Below, one piece after another: positions 31,700 to 42,970 of a stretch of 64,000 bases of DNA; the stretch's first letter is position 1, and the number at the start of each line of letters is the position of its first letter. The notes under the pieces are model-generated. The model was not told the DNA's origin, did no database searches, and saw only the letters and a program-made list of their open reading frames with translations. Both the position numbers and the translations under genes were made by a program. Origin of the DNA: Chloranthus sessilifolius (Eukaryota; Streptophyta; Magnoliopsida; Chloranthales; Chloranthaceae); assembly GCA_021018995.1 (NCBI GenBank), contig CM037590.1:83298097-83362096 (forward strand), written 5' to 3'.

Positions 31700-32520
31700 G
31701 AATTTCTACGGGGCTTGATTGCGAGGTCTATGGAGATTTTGATATGAGATTCAGATGAAATTTCAGTTGTGATATCAATTTTATATTGTGAGGTTTGAGG
31801 ATTAGGTGACATGTTAGTTTTGATGTTGATCGGAATTGTAGGATTTGGGTTTGATTTGATCTCGAGAGTGGGAGGAGTGACGGTTTTTTGGGTCTGTTTG
31901 TCGTCAGGTTCAGTGGTTGGTATGAAGGCCGTTGAAGGTGGTGTTGTAGAGATTGGTTCAGGATTGATGATAGGTTTAGTTTCGATAATGGGTTCGTAGT
32001 TGATGATAGGTCCAAGTTTGATGACGGGTTCAAGTTTAACGATGGGCTCGGTTTTGACGATGGGTTCATGTTCAACAATAGGTTTAGATTTGTTGATAGT
32101 TTGAGGTTTGATGACAAGTTTGTGTTCAGTGATTGGTTTAGGTTCGACGATAGGTTCAAGTTCGAGGATCGGTTTGATGATAAGTTTAGGTTCGAGGCTT
32201 AGTTTCGTAGTTGGTGGAACGGTAAGTTCAATAGTGGGTTTAAGTTCTTATTTCGGAGTTGAGGGGATGATAAGTTCGGTGGCGAGTTCTGTAGGGATTG
32301 AATCATGAGTTGGTTCTAAAATTAGCCCAATGAGTGATTTTGGAGTGGGTGGTTTGGAGGTCTGTTTGGTGACAGAGCCAAATTTGGGGTTTCGTTTTGA
32401 AGTTGGTGAGGTGATGAGTTCGGTAGTGTTGAGTTTAGGTTTTGAAATGGGTTTTAGTTCGAGAGCTGGTTCCGAGGTTGGTGGGGTGATATGTTTGACA
32501 ATGTGTTCAGGTTTGGGGGG
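31700..32520 (-). pseudogene. Pro/Glu-rich repeat region after gag, element C (distal part)
   Basis: On the minus strand a largely open frame reads many short repeats of the type EPI-V/I-x-x-x-P (KPIVEHEP, VKTEPIVKLEP, IKLGPIINYEP). It continues the gag region at 34445-35170 and was split by a solo LTR. It is low-complexity and probably a disordered linker. The plus-strand Gly/Ser/Val frames here are its mirror image. Confidence 0.55.
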
Positions 32521-32525
32521 GTTAG
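32521..32525. repeat. target site duplication GTTAG, left of solo LTR S1
   Basis: GTTAG here and at 34440-34444 flanks the solo LTR exactly. Confidence 0.88.
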
Positions 32526-34439
32526 TGATGTTGTTCTAAGTGTGCATGATTTATTTGTATTTTGAAAACAGATTTTTCAAAGTATGGATTATACTAAAAT
32601 TAAAAAATAAAAAAGAAAGAAATATCAGCATAGAGAGAAATCAATTAGCCTGCAAGATCAGGGCCAATTGTAGCAAGTTTTAAATGTAAGTGAGTAAAAG
32701 ATCGTCCACAGAGAATTAATTTAAAATGTATGGTAAACCTCCAGATTTGAGCTACCAGATCTGGCCTCTAATCCTATCTACAAAGAAAGTAAGATGAGAG
32801 GTTGAATTTGTCACATTAACTAAATTATCTAAAAGTAAAATTTAAACTAAGTGATCCAGATCTGAGTTGGGGGAATTGGGTGCAAAATTAATAGGAATGG
32901 AGAAATAACAGCTATCTTAAGCTTAGTAATTGATTGCAGAATGAGAAATAGTGTAACACAGTTGAGAAAGTATCAAATCTTCATCTGGCTACCAGCTCAG
33001 ATGTAAGAGAAAATAATCCAATTCAAGGATTAGAATTGAGTTGAACTTATGGCTATGATCTATCCACTGTCATGGACACAGAGCATCCAATAGTTTCCTT
33101 CTTCAATCCAAAGTCTTGATTCAGAATATAAGCACCACTACAAATGCTGTAAGAACCAGGTTACAAACACAGATTCTCACAGGGATAGGGAATTAAGGGA
33201 AATTGCTTAAAAATAGCAGATCTAAAAGAATCTAATGAGTGAGGAGATCACAATGAACCCTCAACATGAATCCGATTGAGAACGTACTGATGAAAGCAAC
33301 CTTTTCAAATCCACCATTACAATTACTGAACACAGCTTACAACAGCTCTCGGATTTGTAGTCTTGAATACAATTCTCACTTGAATTACACAAATATCTCA
33401 CAGTTCTCAATTACAGACAAAAGCTAGGCTATTATAGAGGTTTCAGACAAGCTATCTTGATCTGAATTGGAAAATGGGGCAGCAAGAATGAAACTCAAAT
33501 TCTGGATACCCAAATTGGGCAAATAGTTCGCCTATTTATAGTTTTCCCCAAGTCCAGCTCAGATGTGCATCAACCAATCAGAATTTGTTAGATCTATATT
33601 AAATAATAGGAGTTGAGCACAAGGATCCAGATCTGTTCTAGCCAATCAGAACTGCTTGATCTGGTTCAGCTAATCAGGAGACAGAGGCATCAATTCTGTT
33701 ATGTAATTCAAAACTCTGTTTGAGCTTCTAGAAGTTCCCGCCAAGTAATTTCATCTTTGGGTGTTCACATGGAGTGGAATATGCTTCTGGATCATGCTCA
33801 AAATCTTCCAGAATGACCCTGGGTTTTTAAATGCATTGGGGCGCGTGCAGAGATTACTAAAATGCCCTTACAAATGCTGGGAATCTTTAGAATACGATTT
33901 CGCATAGTTTGGGGGCCTTTTCGAAAGGTACTGTAACTTCTGGAGCTCTATTCACACAGATCTGGTGTTGTTCGCAAGGAGTTTTCTTCTTTTCGAAAGG
34001 ATCATCAGCAAATTTGGTTCCTTTGGAATAGATCAGGTGCTCTTCGAAAACCAAGCCTGGAGCTTTAGTTATTTTCGCAGTGTTCAGGTTCTTTTCGAAT
34101 AGATCAGGAATCCTTTCGAATAGATCAGGGATCCTTTCGAATAACATTATGTAGTGCATTCTTCTTTTTGAATAGCTCCAAACCTATTTCCAGGTTGGAA
34201 CCAGGCCTTTGTCTTCTTTAGTTTAGGCATTTTGACAGCTAGTGAGGCTGTCCCTTCTCCTTCTTCCTCCAGATCAAGATGGGTCATCATCTTTTTGGCA
34301 CTTTTAAGCTACTTTCAGGGTTAAGCCTGCCTTTATTGTTAGCTATAAAACAAACACTTAAAACACTTATTTAGTTCTCTCAAGGGTCTATCAAGGCCTA
34401 GGTTAAGGAGTGGAAAATGGTATTTTCCAGTTCTTAACA
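32526..34439 (-). mobile_element. solo LTR S1 of the element B family
   Basis: The reverse complement runs from TGTTAAGAACTGG (at 34439) to AACAACATCA (at 32526), matching the LTRs of B throughout: TTCGAA-type array at 33890-34150, the TATAAATAGGCG box at about 33530-33545, and the leader region. The interior of the element was lost by recombination between its two LTRs. It sits in the Pro-rich region of element C. Confidence 0.92.
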
Positions 34440-34444
34440 GTTAG
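34440..34444. repeat. target site duplication GTTAG, right of solo LTR S1
   Basis: Second copy of the 5-bp duplication of the S1 insertion. Confidence 0.88.
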
Positions 34445-35170
34445 TTTCAGAGTTGGTTCGATTAGGGGTTTTGATTGGGTTACAAGTTCATGTTAAGAGT
34501 TTATCTTTGTGATTTGTTTAAGTATGAATGTTGTCGTAGTATATGGATAGATTAATTTGAGAATTACTTTCGGGGTAGGTGGGGGAGTTTGTTTAGGGAA
34601 TGGCCTCGAAGTTGGTTTCGGTGTCGATTGAGGTAGCATGGGGATTGGTATGCTTGTCGGTAGGCTATCGAGTTCAAGGGTAGGTTGAGTCGGTTTTAAG
34701 ATAAGTGCACTGAGCTTGGCGATGAGTTTGGTGATGGGTTGAGTTAGTTTAGGGGCAGATTCGGTAATAGTTTGGATTTTAGTGATCTTGGTGACCGGTT
34801 CAGGGCGAAAGGTAATTTTGCATTTATCGGTACATGGGATAGGGTTGGTTGGTTGTGAGTGAATGGTATGGACGTGTTCTGAGGAAAGTTTGATTCTACA
34901 GATTAGGCTAGCCGGGTGGAATGGGGCAGGAATGGTTGAAGGCGTAGAGTTTAATTAAGTATGGTATGGTAAGGGATCGTAAAAGATAGGGTTGGTTAGT
35001 ATGGTGTTGTAGCGAGTTTAGGGGTTGATTAGGTTTGGTCAAATAATGGGTTGTGGAAGGTGGTATTGTTGGGATGTTGGTCTTGATTCTGGTTAGGACA
35101 TAGAGATTCAGTATAGTCTAGGTATAGGTTTGTAAACAAATCTTGAGCTTGGTCATATGGATGGTATGGT
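34445..35170 (-). pseudogene. Pro/Thr-rich region after gag, element C (proximal part)
   Basis: The minus frame is open for long stretches with PVTKITKIQTITESAPKL, LILKPTQPTLELDSLP, PKPTSRPFPKQTPPPTPK and similar. Tat-type gag proteins commonly have a proline-rich tail before protease. Here it extends, with the distal part, over about 1.5 kb of own sequence and is never followed by protease. Confidence 0.5.
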
Positions 35171-36276
35171 TGAGATTTTATTTGGTTTTATTCTTGGTTC
35201 AGGTTGATTTGTTCGAAGTCTATAGCTTCGTTTAGGGTGTTTTTTCTAGGGTTATTAGACGTTAGTGTGGAGAGAATAAGGCCTCCATTCTTCAGTCGAC
35301 GTTCTATGCGTGAAGCGCATTCACAAAGGCTAGAGAAATAAGAGTAGTCGCTTAGGATGAGAATGCTCTGAAGAGGCTCTCGGGAATTGTCGATCACGAT
35401 TTCTTTCACATCGATTTCTTTTATTTGATTCTCCGTGCGAGCGGTAAGCCTTTTCTAGCGGTTAGTGAACATTGAGAAGACTTCATCATCCTCTTGTCTT
35501 GTGTGCATCAAGTTAGCAAGACTGATCTCTTCATGAGTCAGGTGTTGGTATTAGTCTAGGAATCTATCGGCTAAGTCTTCGAAGGTCTTAATTTTTGTTA
35601 GAGGCAGAGCAGCGAACCAGTCAAGGGCTTCTCCTTTTAGTGACCTCTAAAAGTAGTGGATCAGGAATCCATGATTAGTTTGAATCTGTAGGCAATCGTT
35701 ATAGAATAGGGCCAAGTGGTGTCTCGGGTTCCCTGTACCGCTGTATTTGTTGAATTTCGGTGGTTTGAACCCGACGGGTACAGTGAAGTCGAGGTCTTGG
35801 CAAAATTGGTCGAATTCAGAGGATCCCTTAGAATGTTCTTTCTTAGCCATGTAGGCGTCTAGAAATTGAGGGAGGTCGTCCATGCTGATCGTAGCATTGT
35901 CTTTCGGTGTCTCGGGAGAGGTTTGTCTTTGGTGGTTGTCGTCATAGGGGGTTCGAGGTGTGTATGTGTTATGTGTCCGAGGAGTCGGAGTATGCGAAGG
36001 AGTTGGCATCCTTCCTCTCTGTCTGCTTCCGAGAGTAATTTGTCTCTGGTCTTTTACAGCTTTGTATAAGTCGGTCAAAGTTTGGAGTAGGGCATCAGCA
36101 TCTTTTCCTCCTTTCTGGAGTGCACTGGCAATGTGGTCTATAACTTTGCTAGCTGGGTAGCTTTGCTCAGTACCGCTTTCTCCACTGCTGTCACTATGAT
36201 TTGTGTTTTGTGGAGCGAAGAGGTATTTTTCGCTCTCACTAACCATGTTTACCCGGGACGACGCTGGGCTCTCCAT
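35171..36276 (-). pseudogene. gag: Tat-type gag, element C
   Basis: Start MESPASSRVNMVSESEKYLF at 36276. The N-terminal part has SKVIDHIASALQKGGKDADA and a Thr/Pro-rich hinge. The gag core then reads FKPPKFNKYSGTGNPRHHLA, FLIHYF, SLKGEALDWFAALP, TFEDLADRFLD and ISLANLMHTRQEDDEVF, then VKEIVIDNSREPLQSIL and RIERRLKNG. This order is that of Tat/Ogre-type gag. Stops near 35647, 35555 and 35460 fall where Gln or Trp codons are expected. No zinc knuckle is seen downstream. Confidence 0.8.
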
Positions 36277-36530
36277 GGAGATGGCCTAACGTTATACTCG
36301 GTGTCACTATGGGAAACATGAGGATGGGTCGATATTATTAAAGTTCGACATTTTAAAATAGTTTTATTTATTTATTTATTTTTATTATTTTATTATATAT
36401 ATTTTTTATTTTCAAAAAGCTAGGTACATAGTGTGAGTGTGTGTTAAAAGTGATAGCATAAAGTAGAAATGAAAACCAAAGAGAAAAAAATAAAAACAAA
36501 ATTAATTAAACAGGGAAACCCTAGCGAAAA

Positions 36531-36552
36531 GGGTCTCATCGCGATCACCAGT
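36531..36552 (-). other. primer binding site-like sequence of element C
   Basis: On the minus strand TGGTGATCGCGATGAGACCC starts a few bases after the LTR end. It resembles the TGGCGACTCxGCTGGGGA form used by Tat elements, with several transitions. Position is convincing, sequence match only moderate. Confidence 0.5.
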
Positions 36553-36553
36553 C

Positions 36554-36786
36554 TGTTGGTATGCGCTTTTTCTGGGTCCCTTTCGATCCCCAGAAGAAGT
36601 GGCCCAATTCGATCGGAGTGGACTCTTGCTAGGGCGGTGGAATAATAAACTATGAAATATTAAATTGCTGAAATTAAAAAGGCGAATATTAAATGAAGAA
36701 TACCTGGGTTGATGTGATCGCCAGCTGTAGATATTTATCGATGCTGCAACACGTCATTGATCACACGGGGAGATGTGGGTTGACTC
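36554..36786 (-). mobile_element. right (5') LTR of element C, left fragment (L2)
   Basis: Starts TGTTGGTATGCGC and aligns with 8887-9118 of the left LTR. It is cut at 36786 by insertion of element B; the rest is at 51118-52205. Confidence 0.9.
36782..36786. repeat. target site duplication gactc, left of element B
   Basis: GACTC here and AACTC at 51113-51117 (one mismatch). The undisturbed left LTR reads TTGACTCCTTTACTG at this point. Confidence 0.8.
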
Positions 36787-37053
36787 TGTTGAGAACTGGA
36801 AAATATCATTTTTCACCCCTTAACCTGAGTCTTGATAGACCTTTGAGAGAACTAAATAAGTGTTCTAAGTGCTTGTGTTTCAGCTAACAATAAAGACAGG
36901 CTTAACAATAAAAGCAGCTTAAAAGTGCCAAAAAGATGATAATCCATGTCGATCCAAAGGAAGAAAGAGAAGGGACAACCTCATTAGCTGTTAAAAGGTC
37001 TGAACTGAAGAGGCAAAGACCTGGTCTCAACCCAGAAAAGAAGTATGGAGCAA

Positions 37054-37300
37054 TTCGAACAGAAAAATGCACTACAGAGTACTTTTCGCAAAGAACCTGA
37101 ACTGTTCGCAAAGAACCAGAACTCTGCGAAAAGAACTAAAAACTCCAGGCTTAGCTTTCAAAGAGCACTTGAACTCTTCGAAGAGATGATTGACCTTTTC
37201 GAAAAGAAGAAAACTCCATTTGAACAGAACCAGAACATTGCGAAAAGAGCTTCAGGAGTTACAACACCTTACGAAAAGTTCCCTAAACTATGCGAAAAGG
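37054..37300 (+). promoter_or_regulatory. TTCGAA/TGCGAAAAG array in U3 of element B
   Basis: About ten words: ATTCGAAC, TTTTCGCAAAG, GTTCGCAAAG, CTGCGAAAAG, CTCTTCGAAGAG (37174-37185, perfect palindrome), CTTTTCGAAAAG (37195-37206, perfect), TTGCGAAAAG, TTACGAAAAG and TATGCGAAAAG. It is about 350 bases upstream of the TATA box. The same words recur in the spacer before ORF2 and in solo LTR S1. Confidence 0.75.
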
Positions 37301-37655
37301 TATTCTGGAGATTCCCAGCTTTTGCAAGGGCAATTCAATAATTTTTTTCACGCGTCCCAATGCATTTAAAAACCTAGGGACATTTCAGAGGATTCTAAGC
37401 ATGAAACGAAGGCATATTCCACCCCATGTGAGCACCTAGAGATGAAATATCTTGGCGGGAACTTCTAGAAATTCTAACAAACTTTTAAAATGCATAACAG
37501 AATTGATGCTTTTGTCACCTGATTGGCTGAACCAGATCGAGCAATTCTTATTGGCCAGAACAGATCTGGATTCTTGTGCTCGACTACCATTGGTCGACAC
37601 AGATCTGAGCACTTCTGATTGGTTGATACACATCTGAGCTGGACTTAGGGAAAAC

Positions 37656-37664
37656 TATAAATAG
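37656..37664 (+). promoter_or_regulatory. TATA box of element B 5' LTR
   Basis: TATAAATAG within AAAACTATAAATAGACG, conserved in the 3' LTR near 50117 and in solo LTR S1. Confidence 0.8.
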
Positions 37665-38100
37665 ACGAACCATTTGCCCAATTTGGGCATCCAGATTTTG
37701 AGTTTCATTCCTATTCCCCCATTTCCAAATCAGATAGTTTGTCTGAAATCCCTGTAATAACCTCACTTTTACTTGCAATTGAGAGCTGTGAGATACTCCT
37801 GTAATTCAAAGGAGAGTTGTATTCAAGACTACAAATCTGAGAGCTGTTTAAGCTATGCTCTGCAATTGTAATGGTGAATTTGAAAAGGTTGCTGTAAACC
37901 GTACATTCTCCATTGGACTCATGTTAAGGGTTCCCTCTGATCTCCTTATTGCATTAGACTCCTTTAGATTTACTGTTTTTCATACAATTTCCCTTGATGA
38001 TAAGTTCCTGTGAGAATTAGTGTTTGTAACCTAATCTCTCACGGCATTTGTAGTGATGCTTCTTGTTCTAAATTAAGGATTTGGATTAAAAGACTATTGG

Positions 38101-38132
38101 ATGGTCTGTGGCCATTAAAGTGGACATACCAT
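38101..38132 (+). other. leader hairpin of element B LTR
   Basis: ATGGTCTGT and ACATACCAT enclose GGCCATTAAAGTGG. The 3' LTR copy (50553-50585) pairs TGGTCTAT with ACAGACCA. The stem differs from element A, with matching changes on both sides. Confidence 0.6.
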
Positions 38133-38664
38133 AGCCATAAGCCTAAATATAATCCTTGAGTTAGATTTATTTCTCTTACATCTGTGCTGGTAGCCGGATG
38201 AAGATTGAATCATCCCTCAGTTGAGCTGCAGTCTTTCTCATTGTATTTCAAGGACCAAATCAAAGTTAGGTATTACTTCTCCATTTTTTTATAAGTTTAC
38301 CTCAAAATTCCCCCAACTCGGATCTGGATCATTTAGTTTAACTTTTACTTTTATCATTTAGTTAATGTGACAAATTCAACCTCCCATCTTATATGCTTTC
38401 TAGATAGGATAAGAGGCCAGATCTGGTAGCTCAGATCTGGAGGTTTATCTTGCATTTTAGACAAATTCTCTGTGGACGATCTTTTACTCACTTACATTTA
38501 AAACTTGCTACAATTGGCCCTGATCTTGCAGGCTAATTCACTTCTCTCTGTGCTGATATTTCTTTACTCTTTTTAATGTTCTAGATTCATTATAACTTAG
38601 CAGTTGCAAACCTATTTTTCAAAACACAAATAAATCAAGCACACTTAGAACAACAACAAGTTTT

Positions 38665-38683
38665 TGGCTCCGTTGCCAGGGAA
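38665..38683 (+). other. primer binding site of element B (tRNA-Asp type)
   Basis: TGGCTCCGTTGCCAGGGAA lies six bases after the LTR end and matches the tRNA-Asp-complementary TGGCGCCGTTGCCGGGGA with few changes. Confidence 0.87.
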
Positions 38684-38860
38684 TTTGTTCTAAAATAGGT
38701 AGACCTAAGTTTTCACTTTTATTTTTATACCAGTACTAAACTATTCTATTGTTTATACCTGTGCAATTATTCATATCCAATTTTTGAAGAAGGGAAACTA
38801 CTTAAAAAGGAATTCTGAAGGTTTGCTGTGAATAATCAGATTTTTTTGTTCTGAGTTGTA

Positions 38861-40362
38861 TGTTTGGTAGGAGGACTCTCAGCCCTAAGATTGTCCCACT
38901 GAATTTAGAAGTTGAAAGGCTATTATGAACCAAACAAACAACACAGAATTCTGCTAATATGGGTGAAGAACCTCGACTTTTGAGGGATTACTTCGCACCT
39001 GTTACTTATAATTCCCCCTTTTGCATTCAATTTCCTACTGTTGAAGGAAATTATGAGATCAAATCATCAACCATCCAAATGCTTCCTTCCTTCCATGGGT
39101 TGAGTAAGGAAGATCCATACAAACATGTGGATGAATTCTTGGCTCTTTGCACCACATTCAACATAGCTGGACTTGGTCCAGAAGCAACCAAGCTTAGGCT
39201 CTTTCCTTTTTCATTAAAGGATAAAGCTAGAGCATGGTTATCTATGTTAGCACCAAATAGTATCACTTCTTGGAATGATTTGCAGTGTCAATTTTTAGCC
39301 AAATACTTCCCAATGTCTAAAACAAGCCAATTGAGACAAAGTATTATTTCTTTCTCACAAAACTCAACTGAAACTTTCCATGAAGCATGGGAAAGATTTA
39401 AGGAACTCTTAAGACAATGTCCTCATCATCAAATTCTCAGATGGCAGCTGGTTCAAAGCTTCTATCAAGGAATTGATCAAAAAGGGAAAAATATGGTGGA
39501 TGCCTCCTATGGAGGCACTTACTTTCAAAAAACAGTTGAGGAGGTTTGAGACTTATTTGAAGTAATTGGTGAAAACTCAACTCAACAGGAATCTCTGTCA
39601 AGAGATATTGAAAATCCTGCTAGGTTGAACAATCAGCAAACCACCAAAGGAAAGATTTATGAGGTGAATGAGTTGGAAAGAAAGATGGACAATTTAACCA
39701 CAAAGTTTGATAGATTGATGGACTCACTTAAAAATTCAATGGTTGCAAGAGTAGAGGAGGCATGTCTGATATGCCAGTCCCCTACTCATTCAATTGACCA
39801 ATGTCCGCACCACATTCCCAGATTTAGTGGTGGAACAAGCTCATCTTTGCTCAATCATTTGGATGATGCAACAAATGAATATCCATGGAGAGGGCACCCC
39901 AATTTGAGGTGGAGCCAAGGGAATTATCAATCACAACAGCAGCAGCAACCAAAGAACCAAATGCCTTTCAAAACTGCACAGCCTTATCAGCAAAATTTTT
40001 ATGCCAAGCCAAATTTTCAAATTTATTCCACAACAACTGCATGACAATCGCCCAGTTCAAATCACTTCCAGGTCCCCTTCTTTTGAAGATCAAGTCATAA
40101 ATTCACTCCAGAATTAGGATCTTTAACTCAGACTGTGAATTTTCACAGCCAGAGCATAAAGAAGATTGAAGAAACATTGGGACAGCTTTCAAATACTTTG
40201 GCCAAAAGAGAGGAAGGAAAGTTACCCAGCCAACCTTTGAACAATCCCAAAGGACAGTTCATGGTTGGAGAAGCTTCTATTTCGCATGAAGAAGTAAAAA
40301 CTGTCACAACTTTGAGAAGTGGAAGAATTATAAATAACAAAGTGGTAAGAAGAAAAAAATGA
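38861..40362 (+). pseudogene. gag: Athila-type gag, element B
   Basis: The frame begins MFGRRTLSPKIVPLNLEVER at 38861, stops once near 38926, and runs on through MGEEPRLLRDYFAP (38959). Gag domain: FCIQF, MLPSFHGLSKEDPYKH, LALCTTFNIAGLGPEATKL, RAWLSMLAPNSI, TFHEAWERFKELLRQCP. TGA at 39547 replaces a Trp codon. The zinc knuckle CLICQSPTHSIDQCP (about 39764-39808) keeps its CX2CX4HX4C pattern. C-terminal: WRGHPNLRWSQGN, Gln-rich part, KREEGKLPSQPLNNPKG. TGA at 40042 and further breaks end it. Confidence 0.92.
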
Positions 40363-40378
40363 GGAAAATGATAAAAAT

Positions 40379-41136
40379 ATGCAGCAAGAGCAGCATAATG
40401 ATAGCAGTGGAGGTGCTGATATACCTCAGAAAAATCAAACAAATGAAAAACAAAAAATTCAAAAAAATTCTGAAAATGCTTCCAAAGCTGTAGATGAAGG
40501 ACTAGTTCCTCATTTGCCATTTCCTCATGCAATGAAATCTGTATCCCCTTTTGATAAAGGGAACACAAAAATAGATGAAATGATGGAGACTTTCAAGCAA
40601 GTCAAGATAAATCTACCTTTGCTTGAGGCAATCAAACAAATTCCAAAGATATGCTGAAAGATGTTTGCACTCACAAAAGACAGTCTAGGATACAGTTATC
40701 CAAGGAGGTCTTTGCTGTGGAAAGAGTTAATCAGGTGTTATCCATTGCCACACCTCCTAAACTTCAAGATCCTGGAATCCCCACAATCCCTTGCATTATT
40801 GGGGAACATACCATTGAAAAGGCTTTATTAGATCTGGGTGCTAGTGTCAACCTACTTCCATATTCTGTATATGAGAAACTAGGTTTGGGAGAATTAAAAC
40901 CCACTCATGTGGTGTTACAACTAGCAGACAGATCTGAAAGGAAGCCAGTTGGGATGATTGAAGATGTATTGGTGGGAGTAGATAAATTTTTTTATCCTGC
41001 TGATTTTCTAGTTTTGGACATGGAACCTACCAAAAGCAAAACTTCCATTTTTTGGGAAGACCATTCCTGGCTACAGCAAATGCTTGCATTCAATGCAGGT
41101 CTGGTATTATGGAAGTCTCTTTTGGAAAAATGAAGG
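40379..41136 (+). pseudogene. gag-protease linker and aspartic protease, element B
   Basis: 40379-40657 gives a linker ending LPFPHAMKSVSPFDKG and TFKQVKINLPLLEAIKQIP, then a frameshift. Protease 40651-41040: CIIGEHTIEKALLDLGASVN, LPYSVYEKLGLGEL, VVLQLADRSER, VLVGVDKFFYPADFLVLDM. A shift near 41048 displaces the GRPFLATANA motif, which is read from 41052. Confidence 0.9.
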
Positions 41137-41474
41137 TAAAATTAAATGTTTATAATGCAATCACACAACCTCAATTCAGCTCTAAGGAATGTTTTCATGT
41201 TGATCTATTGGATGAACTAGTAGAAGGGACTTTACAACAGTTTCTGCAGTGTGAAGATTTCACCACAGATGCTAAAGATGCTTGGGGAAATCCTAAGGAA
41301 GAAACAATTTGTATCTCAAAGTCTGAGGAAGTAAATGTTGTGCAAGGAACTCATAATCAATCAGCAAGTTTCTCTTCTTGGAAACCTGCTACTCTTCCCC
41401 TTCCACAAACAGCTAAGGTACCTTTGTTACCTTCTTTTCTCACTCACGATTTAGAATCAAGCCTGAAAATTTGA
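41137..41474 (+). pseudogene. protease-RT linker, element B
   Basis: Continues from the shifted protease end (MEVSFGKMKVKLNVYNAI) through an acidic linker (VDLLDELVEGTLQQF) and SSWKPATLPLPQTAKVPLLP to a stop at 41472-41474. Same position and wording as in element A. Confidence 0.8.
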
Positions 41475-42620
41475 AATATGTGCTTTTAGGAGATCATAAA
41501 TCATTGCCTGCAATTATTTCTTCCTCCCTCACAAAGGAGCAGGAGGAAGAGCTGTTGATTGTTTTGAAAGAACATAGAAGGGCAATTGGCTGGACTATTG
41601 CTGATTTGGGAGGAATCAGTCCAGCTGTTTGCATGCACAAAATCCATTTGGAAGAAGATGCAAAGCCTTCTAGGGAAATGCAAAGGAGGCTGAACCCTCA
41701 TATGCAAGAAGTAGTCATGAAAGAGGTTGTTAAGTTGTTGGATGCAGGGGTCATTTACCCCATTTCAGATTCATCTTGGGTGGCACCTACACAGGTGGTA
41801 CCTAAGAAATCTGGGATCACTGTTGTAACCTCAGATACTAGTGAGCTTATGTCAACCAGACAAACAACTGGGTGGAGGGTCTGTATTGATTACAGAAAAT
41901 TAAATTCAATGACCAGAAAAGACCATTTCCCTCTCCCATTCATTGATCAGATTTTAGATAAGCTAGCAGGAAAAGCTTATTACTGTTTTCTTGATGGTTA
42001 CTCTGGTACAATCAGATTCCTGTGTACCCACAAGATCAGGAAAAGACCACATTCACTTGCCCTTTTGGTACTTTTGCCTATAGGAGAATGCCTTTTGGTC
42101 TTTGTAATGCCCCTGCTACCTTTCAAAGATGCATGTATTCCATTTTCTCTGATATGATTGACCAATTTATGGAGATTTTTATGGATGATTTTTCAATCTA
42201 CGGAGACAGTTTTTCCCAGTGTTTACATCATCTCAAATTGGTGTTACAGAGATGTGAAGAAACCAATCTAGTTTTGAGCTGGGAAAAGAGCCATTTCATG
42301 GTCACCCAAGGCATTGTCCTTGGCCATGTTGTTTCCCACAAGGGCATTGAGGTGGACAGAGCAAAAATTGATTTAATTGCACATTTACCACCTCCCAAAA
42401 CTGTTAAACAAATCAGAAGTTTTCTGGGACATGCTGGATTTTACAGAAGATTCATTAAGAACTTCAGTAAAATAACCAAGCGTCTTTGTCATTTGTTGTG
42501 CCAAGATGTCCCTTTTGTTTTCAATAATGAATGCATGAAGGCATTTGAATTCTTAAAAAATTGTTTGATTTCAGCTCCAATATTGCAGTCTCCAGATTAT
42601 TCACTACCTTTTGAACTGAT
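41471..42620 (+). pseudogene. reverse transcriptase, element B
   Basis: GWTIADLGGISPAVCMHKIH, PSREMQRRLNPHMQEVVMK, LLDAGVIYPISDSSWVAPTQ, VVPKKSGITVVTSDT, WRVCIDYRKLNSMTRKDHFP, FLDGYSG. A frameshift near 42005 is followed by [21 protein letters not shown] and the active site FMDDFSIYG at 42178-42204. All polymerase Asp residues are present. The shift in the first catalytic block would prevent synthesis. Confidence 0.95.
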
Positions 42621-42970
42621 GTGTGATGCATCAGATTATGCTTTGGGAGCTGTCCTTGGACAGAGAAAGGAAAAGCTGCCTCATGTCATAGCTTATGCCA
42701 GTAGATCAATGATTGATGCACAGCTCAATTACACAACAACTCAGAAGGAGTTGCTGGCAATTGTTTTTGCTTTAGAGAAATTCAGGTCATATGTCTTGGG
42801 TTCACAAATAGTGGTGTTCACTGACCACTCTGCCTTGAAATACCTTCTGTCTAAGAAGGACACCAAACCAAGATTAATCAGGTGGATTCTCCTATTACAG
42901 GAATTTGATTTACAAATCAAAGATAAAAAGGGGGTGGAGAATGTGGTGGCTGATCACCTGTCTAAAATTT
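42621..42970 (+). pseudogene. RNase H, element B
   Basis: [58 protein letters not shown] and [11 protein letters not shown]. Catalytic Asp/Glu residues are kept. It is in the same long open frame as the RT thumb (42022-43425), so this domain itself is intact. Confidence 0.94.

Larger units (their letters stand above)
36787..38658 (+). mobile_element. 5' LTR of element B
   Basis: TGTTGAGAACTGG to ACAACAACA. Promoter-like array at 37054-37300, TATAAATAG at 37656-37664, leader hairpin at 38101-38132. Close to the 3' LTR over its full length, with small indels. Confidence 0.94.

Noticed and set aside
31811..32539. Plus-strand Gly/Ser/Val open frames
   Set aside because: Antisense of the Pro/Glu repeat region of element C; composition explained by the repeats.
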